NCBI GenBank assembly: GCA_937990655.1
Contig: CALKQX010000017.1
Location: 1-64,000, forward strand
Direction: 5' to 3'
DNA from: Moryella longum_A
GTDB lineage: Bacteria > Bacillota > Clostridia > Lachnospirales > Lachnospiraceae
DNA: 64,000 nt
The notes under the pieces were generated by a model. It did no database searches. It saw nothing but the letters and a program-made list of their open reading frames with translations, and was not told the origin of the DNA. A program made the position numbers and the translations under genes. Positions 1 to 6,335 of the stretch are shown here, piece after piece. The stretch's first letter is position 1, and every line of letters starts with the position of its first letter.

Positions 1-53
1 AGAGCGCCGCCCTGTCACGGCGGAGGTCGACGGTTCAAGTCCGTTTCGGGTCG
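1..53 (+). tRNA. tRNA-Asp (GTC), 5' end outside the window
   Basis: Only the 3' two thirds of the molecule are present. The anticodon arm is complete: stem CCGCC (7-11) pairs with GGCGG (19-23) around loop CTGTCAC, which puts anticodon GTC at 14-16. A T-arm with loop TTCAAGT follows at 29-45, then the 3' acceptor strand at 46-52 and discriminator G at 53, the base expected for tRNA-Asp. The next bases are CTG, so CCA is not encoded. Confidence 0.9.
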
Positions 54-77
54 CTGCATCAGGCGTTGATGCTATTT

Positions 78-163
78 GCCGGCGTGGCGGAATAGGCAGA
101 CGCCCAGGACTTAAAATCCTGTGGTCAGGAATGACCGTACCGGTTCGACCCCGGTCGCCGGCA
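78..163 (+). tRNA. tRNA-Leu (TAA)
   Basis: This is a complete class II tRNA of 86 nt. Acceptor strands GCCGGCG (78-84) and CGCCGGC (156-162) pair fully and discriminator A is at 163. The anticodon stem CAGGA/TCCTG encloses loop CTTAAAA with anticodon TAA, which reads UUA leucine codons. The long variable arm (around 122-138) is the hallmark of tRNA-Leu. CCA is not encoded. It lies 24 bp after tRNA-Asp and both are probably processed from one transcript that ends at the hairpin at 172-199. Confidence 0.95.
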
Positions 164-171
164 GGATTGTA

Positions 172-199
172 ACTCAGAGCAGAGGCTCTGAGTTTTTTT
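172..199 (+). terminator. Rho-independent terminator of the tRNA cluster
   Basis: A perfect 9-bp stem (ACTCAGAGC with GCTCTGAGT) with a four-base loop is followed directly by seven T residues. It lies 8 bp after the end of tRNA-Leu. Confidence 0.9.
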
Positions 200-200
200 G

Positions 201-229
201 TTGCATTCACGTCCGAGTTCTTTTACAAT
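201..229 (+). promoter_or_regulatory. Sigma-A type promoter of the phosphoribosyltransferase gene
   Basis: A -35 TTGCAT (201-206) and a -10 TACAAT (224-229) are separated by 17 bp, about 35 bp upstream of the ATG at 265. The location directly after the tRNA terminator is what an independent transcription unit needs. Confidence 0.6.
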
Positions 230-264
230 AATCCTATAAAGACTTGTCAAAAGGAGGAAGCGTT

Positions 265-915
265 ATGCAAGAAATCAATTATACAAAGATTTACACTGCC
301 GGTTGTGATGCGCCTCTCAAGATTCGGAAAGGTCATTTCGCCTCGAATCATGCACACATCAACTATTACATCGATGTGACGACCTTGAAGACAAGAAGCG
401 GTGAGGCAAAGGAAATAGCGCGCTTTTTGACAGGTACCTATCTCTTCGGAACGGTGATTGATACCATCGTCTGCATGGAGGGAACGGATGTGATCGGCGC
501 CTACCTCGCGGATGAGTTGACCAAGGAAGGCTTTCTCTCCACGAATGCGCACAAGACCATGTATGTGGTGCATCCGGAATTCAACTCGAACTCCCAGCTC
601 ATCTTCCGCAACAACCTGCTCCCGGAGATTGCAGGCAAGAAAATCATGGTGCTGATGTCCAGTATCACGACGGGACGCACGCTCGACAAGGTGCTCGAGT
701 GTATTCAGTACTACGGCGGAACCCTTGCGGGTGTATCGTCTATCTTCAGTGCCTTTGAGACCTACCACGATATTCCGATTTCCGCAGTGTTCGGGAAAAA
801 GGATATCCCGGACTATGCATCCTATGATTACCGCGAGTGCCCGCTTTGCCGTGATGGGAAAAAGGTGGATGCGCTGGTGAACGCCTACGGCTTTGCACCG
901 CTCGGTGAAAACTGA
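265..915 (+). CDS. Orotate phosphoribosyltransferase-like protein (divergent type I PRTase)
   Basis: This 216-residue cytoplasmic protein resembles a Clostridia-specific branch of orotate phosphoribosyltransferases. The stretch IMVLMSSITTGRT (about 127-139) occupies the place of the PRPP-binding loop, where a normal OPRT such as the PyrE at 46402 has EDVTTAGTS. The usual acidic pair is replaced by serines, although the T-G-x-T phosphate loop is kept. A CPLC pair (C192, C195) near the C-terminus could bind a metal. The ATG at 265 was chosen because AAGGAGG (250-257) lies at ideal distance; an in-frame TTG at 244 would precede that site. The gene stands alone between a promoter and a terminator. 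A role in orotate, purine or other base salvage cannot be told apart from sequence. Confidence 0.7.
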   Translation: MQEINYTKIYTAGCDAPLKIRKGHFASNHAHINYYIDVTTLKTRSGEAKEIARFLTGTYLFGTVIDTIVCMEGTDVIGAYLADELTKEGFLSTNAHKTMYVVHPEFNSNSQLIFRNNLLPEIAGKKIMVLMSSITTGRTLDKVLECIQYYGGTLAGVSSIFSAFETYHDIPISAVFGKKDIPDYASYDYRECPLCRDGKKVDALVNAYGFAPLGEN

Positions 916-932
916 GTTTACTTCTGTATTGA

Positions 933-968
933 GAGAGCTGCCCGCTTCGGCGAGCGGCTTTTTTTTTG
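933..968 (+). terminator. Rho-independent terminator
   Basis: A GC-rich hairpin (GCCCGCT / AGCGGC around TCGGCG, one bulged C) is followed by nine T residues. It starts about 20 bp after the stop of the phosphoribosyltransferase-like gene. Confidence 0.8.
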
Positions 969-997
969 TTCACACTTCCTTCACGAAAAAGCGTAAT

Positions 998-1032
998 CCT
1001 TTCAGCTTCCTTTCAGCTTTGCTTGGTAAAGT
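998..1032 (+). promoter_or_regulatory. Perfect 11-bp tandem repeat, probable response-regulator site, with a poor -10
   Basis: CCTTTCAGCTT occurs twice without a gap (998-1008 and 1009-1019). TTTCAG half-sites one helical turn apart on the same DNA face are the classic architecture for OmpR/PhoB-family activators. A weak -10-like TAAAGT follows at 1027-1032 and there is no -35 hexamer, as expected for an activated promoter where the repeat overlaps the -35 position. The 5' leader to the ATG at 1102 is then about 60 nt. The regulator itself is not in the window. Confidence 0.55.
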
Positions 1033-1101
1033 GTCCGTATCAACAAACAAGCAAGCGAAGCAAAGGCTTCGGACTTACTTAGAAGCAGAAAGGAGTATCT
1101 T

Positions 1102-3093
1102 ATGAAGAAGAAACATGTTGTACTGGCGGCGGCAACCCTCTCTTTGGCTCTGACCATGGGGGCTTACAAGAGCTACGCAGACGCAGCGACCAAGAAAAAT
1201 GCGAAGGCGGCAACAGAGTCAACGCTTACGAACACCGAGGGCGCAACGCAGATTGCGGCGAGCGGAGACAGCATCGTTGTGACAGGCGACGGTGCGGTTG
1301 CGGAAAACGGAAAGGTGACCATCCGGAAAGCCGGAACATATCTGCTGAGTGGAACGCTTGAGGAAGGTCAGCTCCTGGTGGATGCCGAGGAAGGCGCGGA
1401 GATTATCTTGGTTTTCGACGGCTTCAAGATCAGCAACTCGACCGATGCACCGCTGCTGTTTGAGAGCGGCAGCTCGATTACTCTGGTATTGAAGGACGGC
1501 AGCGAGAATGCGGTCACGGATCTCCGGAGCAGTGCGGAGGAGAATAAGGCGGCTATCTACACAAAGTCGGATCTTACGATTTCCGGGAACGGCACCCTTG
1601 ATGTGACGGGCACTGCCGAAGATGCGATTCACAGTAAGACCAATGTCACGGTGCAGGGCGGTACCATCAATCTTAAGGCAGGCGATGATGCTATCCACGC
1701 AGATGAGACGCTGACCATTCTGGACGGTAAGGTAACGGTACTGGAGTCGGAGGAAGGCCTGGAGGGACTGGTCGTGGACATTCAGGACGGAGATATCACG
1801 GTAAATGCGAGTGATGACGGCCTCAATGCATCGGATGGTTCCGGGTCGGAGAAAGCGCCGGGTGAGGCAACCGAAGGTGCGGCAATTCGCATCAGCGGCG
1901 GCGTACTCACGGTCAAAGCGGGCGGTGACGGCATTGATTCGAACGGTGACCTCATCATCAGCGGCGGTACGGTTGTGGTGGACGGTCCTTCGGACGGCGG
2001 AAATGCACCGATCGATTATGACGGCAAGGGAGTGATCAGCGGTGGCACGGTCTTTGTGAGCGGCGACAGCGGTATGTTTCAGAGCTTAAACGACAGCGGT
2101 TCTACCCAGAACAGCATTGTTTACTATCTCTCGGAGACGCAGGCGGCAGGTACCAAAGTAGCTGTTGCGGATTCCAAGGGCAATGTGATTTATGAGAACA
2201 ACAGCACCACACAGGCGTTTAATACCGTACTCTTCAGCGCGGCAGATTTAAAGAGCGGAGAGAACTATACCGTGACAGTCGGTGAGCAGAGTGAAACGGT
2301 GAGTATCAGCGATACCGTAAACAACATCGGCGAAAATAGGGACGGGGATGGCCCGCAGGGCGGCATGAACGGCGGCTTTGAACGCGGCGAGCATCCGGAG
2401 CGCCCGGGTAAGGGCGGAGAAAACGGAGAGAACGGCGGCTTTAAACGCGGCGAGCGTCCGGAGCGCCCGGGTAAGGGCGGAGAAAACGGAGAGAACGACG
2501 GCCGTAAGGGCGGCAAGTCGGGCGAGCAGAACGGAAGCAAGAGCGGCAAGTCGGGCGAGCAGAGCGGAACCAAGAGCAAGCGTCCGGAGCGCCCGGAGAG
2601 CGGAAGCCGCAAGAGCGGCAAGTCCGGCGAACAGAGCAGCGACAGAAAACGTGAGGGCAAGCAGTCCGCCCCCAGCCGTAGCTCCCGTAGCAAGCGGCAG
2701 CGCGGACAGCAGGGAAACAGAAGTCAGCAGGGCAGAAGCAGGGATATGAGTAAGCGACGCTCTATGAACGGCGGCAACGGTCCTCAGGGCTTTGGCGGCA
2801 ACGGTCCTCAGGGCTTCGGCGGCAACGGTCCGCAGGGCTTCGGCAGCGGCAACGGTCCTCAGGGCTTCGGCGGGAACGGCCCGCAGGGCTTCGGCGGCTT
2901 CGGCGGAAACGGCCCGCAGGGCTTCGAGCAGAACGACGGTTTTGGGTATGGCGCGCGCCCGGAGCATCGGGAGAACAGCGGACGTGAGGACGAAAACAAC
3001 AAGAAGCATAAGGATTCGGAGAAGAAGCAGAAGAACGCAAAGAACGGTGCTGAGCAGCAGTCCGAAGGCAGTAGCAAGAAGAACCGGAACTGA
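1102..3093 (+). CDS. Secreted carbohydrate-binding beta-helix protein (Cthe_2159-like) with a repetitive charged tail
   Basis: The protein has 663 residues. Residues 1-28 form a Sec signal peptide (KKK, hydrophobic core, cleavage probably after YADA). Residues about 45-410 resemble the right-handed beta-helix carbohydrate-binding family typified by Clostridium thermocellum Cthe_2159, a calcium-binding protein reported to bind cellulose and polygalacturonate; runs such as TISGNGTLDVTGTAEDAIHS and DGDITVNASDDGLNASDG are typical rungs. Residues about 413-663 are low complexity: two 21-residue repeats, a Lys/Arg/Glu/Ser-rich segment with repeated SGEQ/SGKSGEQ units, six GNGPQGF repeats, then a very basic end. 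No LPXTG motif or C-terminal membrane anchor is present, so the protein is either free or held by charge. RBS AAAGGAG precedes the ATG. No clear terminator follows the gene. Confidence 0.75.
   Translation: MKKKHVVLAAATLSLALTMGAYKSYADAATKKNAKAATESTLTNTEGATQIAASGDSIVVTGDGAVAENGKVTIRKAGTYLLSGTLEEGQLLVDAEEGAEIILVFDGFKISNSTDAPLLFESGSSITLVLKDGSENAVTDLRSSAEENKAAIYTKSDLTISGNGTLDVTGTAEDAIHSKTNVTVQGGTINLKAGDDAIHADETLTILDGKVTVLESEEGLEGLVVDIQDGDITVNASDDGLNASDGSGSEKAPGEATEGAAIRISGGVLTVKAGGDGIDSNGDLIISGGTVVVDGPSDGGNAPIDYDGKGVISGGTVFVSGDSGMFQSLNDSGSTQNSIVYYLSETQAAGTKVAVADSKGNVIYENNSTTQAFNTVLFSAADLKSGENYTVTVGEQSETVSISDTVNNIGENRDGDGPQGGMNGGFERGEHPERPGKGGENGENGGFKRGERPERPGKGGENGENDGRKGGKSGEQNGSKSGKSGEQSGTKSKRPERPESGSRKSGKSGEQSSDRKREGKQSAPSRSSRSKRQRGQQGNRSQQGRSRDMSKRRSMNGGNGPQGFGGNGPQGFGGNGPQGFGSGNGPQGFGGNGPQGFGGFGGNGPQGFEQNDGFGYGARPEHRENSGREDENNKKHKDSEKKQKNAKNGAEQQSEGSSKKNRN
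2368..2493 (+). repeat. Two tandem 63-bp in-frame repeats
   Basis: Units 2368-2430 and 2431-2493 differ at only a few bases and each encodes 21 residues with the core RPERPGKGGENGEN or HPERPGKGGENGEN. They begin the low-complexity tail of the secreted protein. Near-identity at DNA level, not just protein level, indicates recent duplication by slippage or recombination, so copy number probably varies between strains. Confidence 0.9.
2770..2924 (+). repeat. Six in-frame GNGPQGF repeats
   Basis: A unit of 21 to 30 bp encoding GNGPQGF plus short Gly/Ser/Phe spacers occurs six times. The protein pattern is Gly-rich and aromatic, reminiscent of flexible or adhesive surface tails. Codons for the repeated residues are nearly constant, which again points to recent expansion. 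Confidence 0.9.
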
Positions 3094-3136
3094 GTGAGAT
3101 CCGGTACGGAGGGCGGTTGTGACGGGAAAAGCCGCA

Positions 3137-3166
3137 TGGACAAGAGCGGAAAGGACGGGGTATAAT
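3137..3166 (+). promoter_or_regulatory. Promoter of the scpB operon
   Basis: A -35-like TGGACA (3137-3142) and a perfect -10 TATAAT (3161-3166) are separated by 18 bp and lie 30 bp upstream of the scpB ATG. This marks the start of a transcription unit that probably runs through scpB, dut, the TPR lipoprotein, hflX, addB and addA. Confidence 0.7.
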
Positions 3167-3195
3167 AGAACATACTATCGAGTGGAGGAAGGCGC

Positions 3196-3801
3196 ATGAC
3201 AGAAGCGGAAATGCAGCGGCAGGAGGCCGTGGTAGAGGCAGTGCTCTTTACAATGGGAAAATCGGTCGAGACCGGCTTGCTTGCGGCGGCGCTGGAGTGC
3301 ACGACGGCGGAGGCAGAGGCTGCGGCGGAGCGACTGGCAAAGCGCTATGAGGCAGATGACCGCGGGGTTCACTTACTTCGTCTGGAGAATGCCTGGCAGC
3401 TCGGCACGAAGCGGGAGTTCTACGATGCCTTAATCCGTGTCGCCAAGGAACCCAGACGCCAGGTTTTGAGTCAGGTTGTCTTGGAAACCCTCGCAATCAT
3501 TGCCTACCGCCAACCCGTCACCAAGATGGAAATTTCAAAGATACGAGGTGTGTCCTCCGATCACGCGGTCAACAAGTTGGTCGAATACGGACTCATCTAT
3601 GAAGCCGGAAGGCTGGACGCTCCGGGGCGTCCAGCCCTCTTTGCGACCACCGAAGAGTTTTTGCGGCGCTTCGGTGTGGACTCGAAGCAGGATTTGCCCT
3701 CGGTCACACCGGATCAAGAGGCGGAAATTCAGGAAGAAGTCAAGCGAGAGATCAATTACCGCTTCGGAACGGAAGAGGGAAAACTGGGGGAGGAAGTCTG
3801 A
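3196..3801 (+). CDS. scpB: Segregation and condensation protein B
   Basis: ScpB is the winged-helix dimer that joins ScpA and SMC in the bacterial condensin, which compacts and segregates origins. The 201-residue length is normal. The diagnostic block is about residues 94-165: VLETLAIIAYRQPVTKMEI, then RGVSSDHAVNKLVEYGLI and GRPALFATTEEFLRRFG, the second winged helix. GGAGGAAGG lies before the ATG. The usual partner gene scpA is not upstream as in most Firmicutes, where a surface-protein gene and a fresh promoter are found instead. The stop codon is separated by one base from the ATG of the next gene. Confidence 0.95.
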   Translation: MTEAEMQRQEAVVEAVLFTMGKSVETGLLAAALECTTAEAEAAAERLAKRYEADDRGVHLLRLENAWQLGTKREFYDALIRVAKEPRRQVLSQVVLETLAIIAYRQPVTKMEISKIRGVSSDHAVNKLVEYGLIYEAGRLDAPGRPALFATTEEFLRRFGVDSKQDLPSVTPDQEAEIQEEVKREINYRFGTEEGKLGEEV

Positions 3802-3802
3802 G

Positions 3803-4234
3803 ATGGAGATTGCAATCAAGTATTTTAGCGAAGCGATTGAACGACTGCGCTATATCGACGGAAAGAGCGACTGGGTGGATCTCCGTGCGGCGGCGGATGT
3901 GAGCCTGAAAAAAGGAGAGTTTGCGCTGATTCCGCTCGGCATTGCGATGCAGCTTCCCGCAGGCTATGAGGCGCATGTGGTGCCGCGCAGTTCTACCTTC
4001 AAGAATTTCGGCATTCTCCAGGTAAATTCGATGGGCGTGATTGATGAGAGTTACGGCGGGGACGACGATCAGTGGTTTTTCCCGGCGCTCGCGGTGCGGG
4101 ATACGGAAATTCATGTCAACGACAGAATCTGCCAGTTCCGCATCATGGAGCATCAGCCGGTGCTCTCGTTTCGGGAAGTAGAGAAGCTCACGGGGGAGAA
4201 CCGCGGCGGTTTCGGCAGTACCGGCATACAGTGA
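3803..4234 (+). CDS. dut: dUTP diphosphatase (trimeric dUTPase family)
   Basis: The 143-residue protein hydrolyses dUTP to dUMP, keeping uracil out of DNA and feeding dTMP synthesis. The five trimeric dUTPase motifs can be followed: DLRAA (motif 1, lacking the usual AGY lead), PRSS (motif 2), GVIDESYGG (motif 3), DRICQFRI (motif 4) and a glycine-rich C-terminal RGGFGSTG (motif 5), which closes over the substrate. The ATG at 3803 has GGGGGAGG at 3786-3793 and starts one base after the scpB stop, so translation is probably coupled. An open frame continues upstream across scpB but without a fitting start. Confidence 0.88.
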   Translation: MEIAIKYFSEAIERLRYIDGKSDWVDLRAAADVSLKKGEFALIPLGIAMQLPAGYEAHVVPRSSTFKNFGILQVNSMGVIDESYGGDDDQWFFPALAVRDTEIHVNDRICQFRIMEHQPVLSFREVEKLTGENRGGFGSTGIQ

Positions 4235-4246
4235 GGAGGCAGGGCG

Positions 4247-5056
4247 ATGCGGAAAACAAGGGAAATCGGGATTGTCATAGTGCTTTCCCTGGTGTTACTG
4301 CTCAGCGGCTGCAGTGAGCGCGGAAAAGCGGTGCAGAAATATCGTTCACTCGGCATTACAGAGTTGCAGAAAGAAAACTACGAGGCGGCAATCGATGCCT
4401 TTCGCCATGCGATGGACTACTACGGGACCGCTCATCAGGACAAGGAAGAGGCGGATATCCTGAGCTACCTTGCAGAGGCGGAGTATCGCGCGGGAAAGTA
4501 TGAGGAAGCGTTGGAGCACTATGAGCAGTTGCTCCGAAAGGGTGGCAGAAAAGCTGCCTATTTGGATCTTGCCTGTGCCGCTGCCGTGAAGGCGGGCAAG
4601 GGCATGGAAGGCGCATTGCCGTATTACGAAGAGGCGGAAAAAAAAGGCGGGGACCGGGAACTGCATTTGGAGACTCTCTACCTGCTCGCGGAGAGTGCGC
4701 GGTCCGGCGGAGCGGCGGATGAACTGGAGACCGTGCGCGCGGCGTATGAAAAATTGTATCCGAGCGCAAAGGAAGACAGTCGTTTTCTCCTGCACTACGG
4801 AGATCTCTTGGTCAGTGTAAAGAAATGGGATGAGGCCTTTGCGATGTATGAGGCGGGCGAAACTCTGACGGCCGCCGATGCAGCGCAGCAAGCGGTCTTT
4901 CGGCAGCGAGAGGCGATTTGCCAAGAATACCGCGGGGAGTATGCGGATGCGCTGATGCGCTTCACGGCGCTTCTTGAGAGCGGGCAGGGAAATCGGGAAG
5001 AAATAGAACATGAAATTGCGTTTTTGAAGACCAGAGCGGAGGGCAGTGATGGCTGA
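4247..5056 (+). CDS. Tetratricopeptide-repeat lipoprotein
   Basis: The 269-residue protein starts with a short positive region, a hydrophobic helix and the lipobox LLSGC (Cys about 22), so it should be lipid-anchored on the outer face of the membrane. The rest is all helical with TPR-like pairs, for example YRSLGITELQKENYEAAIDAF, LAEAEYRAGKYEEALEHYEQL and YGDLLVSVKKWDEAFAMYEAG. Such repeats bind other proteins or peptides; no catalytic motif is visible. GAGGAGG precedes the ATG. Its 3' end overlaps the start of hflX by 8 bp. The specific partner is unknown. Confidence 0.75.
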   Translation: MRKTREIGIVIVLSLVLLLSGCSERGKAVQKYRSLGITELQKENYEAAIDAFRHAMDYYGTAHQDKEEADILSYLAEAEYRAGKYEEALEHYEQLLRKGGRKAAYLDLACAAAVKAGKGMEGALPYYEEAEKKGGDRELHLETLYLLAESARSGGAADELETVRAAYEKLYPSAKEDSRFLLHYGDLLVSVKKWDEAFAMYEAGETLTAADAAQQAVFRQREAICQEYRGEYADALMRFTALLESGQGNREEIEHEIAFLKTRAEGSDG

Positions 5057-6308
5057 GCTGTTTGTGACCGAAGAAGCGAAAGAGCGGGTCGTGCTGATCG
5101 GCATTCAGCAGCGGGAACGAGACGGAAGCGAGGAATCGCTGACAGAACTCGGGGAACTGTTGAAGACCGCAGGGGCAGAGCCGGTCGGCCGTCTCATACA
5201 GCCGCGTGAAGCGCCGGATCCCGGGACTTACTTCGGAAAGGGAAAGATAGAAGAACTGAAGGAGTTGCTCATAAGCCTTGAGGCGGATGCCGTTGCGGCG
5301 GATGATGAGCTTTCTCCTGCGCAGATGAAGAATCTCTGCGATGCACTCGGTGTCAAGGTCATGGACAGAACCATGATTATTCTCGATATTTTTGCGCGAC
5401 ATGCGGTGACGGCGGAGGGTAAGCTCCAGGTGGAACTCGCGCAGCTGCACTACACGCAGGCACATCTACTCGGCATGCGTTCGTCGCTCTCCAGACTGGG
5501 AGGCGGTGTCGGCACCAGAGGTCCGGGTGAGCAAAAGTTGGAACTCGACCGGCGTGCCATTCGCGCGCGCATCAGCTTTTTGCGCGAGAAACTCGGCGAA
5601 CTAAAGCGGCATCGTGAGGTCGCGCGGGCGCAGCGGGAGAAGAGCGGGAGTTATATTGTGGCCTTGGTCGGCTATACGAATGCGGGCAAGTCGACCTTAC
5701 TGAACCGCCTCACGGATGCGGGCATACTTGCGGAAAATAAGCTCTTTGCGACCCTGGATCCGACCACGAGAAAACTCGCGTTGCCGGGCGGCGAAGAAGT
5801 GCTGCTCACGGATACCGTCGGTTTCATACGGAAGCTGCCGCATCAGCTGATTGAAGCCTTTCACTCGACACTTGAGGAGGCCCGCTATGCAGACCTAATT
5901 TTGCATGTGGTCGATGCTTCTTCGCCGGAGGCGGATACGCAGATGGCGGTGGTGTATGAGACCTTGCGGGAACTTGAGGCCTTGGAAGAGCACAGCATCA
6001 TTGCGGTATACAATAAAACGGATTTACCGGGAGCGGAGATACTCCCGAAGGACATCCATGCAGCGGCTTCCGTTCGCGTTTCGGCGGCGACCGGAGAGGG
6101 TCTTGAGACGCTCAAAAAGCTGATTTCGGCGGAAAAGAAGAAGAGTCGCCGGGCTTTTGAAGGGCTGTTCCCCTATGCTGCGGCGGGGCGCATCCAGAGC
6201 ATACGAAAGCAGGGGAAACTGCTCGAGGAGCGCTACGAGCCGGAGGGTATCTATGTGCGCGCGGAGGTTCCGAACGCACTCTATGAGCAACTCACGCAAG
6301 AAAAATAA
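5049..6308 (+). CDS. hflX: GTPase HflX
   Basis: HflX is a ribosome-associated GTPase that splits stalled or heat-damaged 70S ribosomes. The 419-residue protein has the N-terminal HflX domain (GTYFGKGKIEEL and the glycine-rich linker RLGGGVGTRGPGEQKLE) followed by a G domain: G1 GYTNAGKST from residue 208, G3 DTVGF at 255-259, G4 NKTD at 322-325. Start codons GTG 5046 and ATG 5049 are adjacent; ATG was preferred. The overlap with the lipoprotein gene suggests translational coupling. Length and motif order are normal for the family. Confidence 0.95.
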   Translation: MAELFVTEEAKERVVLIGIQQRERDGSEESLTELGELLKTAGAEPVGRLIQPREAPDPGTYFGKGKIEELKELLISLEADAVAADDELSPAQMKNLCDALGVKVMDRTMIILDIFARHAVTAEGKLQVELAQLHYTQAHLLGMRSSLSRLGGGVGTRGPGEQKLELDRRAIRARISFLREKLGELKRHREVARAQREKSGSYIVALVGYTNAGKSTLLNRLTDAGILAENKLFATLDPTTRKLALPGGEEVLLTDTVGFIRKLPHQLIEAFHSTLEEARYADLILHVVDASSPEADTQMAVVYETLRELEALEEHSIIAVYNKTDLPGAEILPKDIHAAASVRVSAATGEGLETLKKLISAEKKKSRRAFEGLFPYAAAGRIQSIRKQGKLLEERYEPEGIYVRAEVPNALYEQLTQEK

Positions 6309-6335
6309 TTCCGCTTTTCACGGAGGAGGGTTCGC

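Noticed and set aside
2770..2924. Regular short repeats that might suggest a CRISPR array
   Set aside because: They are in frame, encode GNGPQGF, and have no unique spacers of constant length.
2248..3009. 253-codon open frame on the minus strand within the repetitive surface-protein gene
   Set aside because: It is antisense to a repeat-rich GC-biased region, its product is a low-complexity Ala/Leu/Arg chain, and it has no ribosome site. The plus-strand gene explains the sequence.
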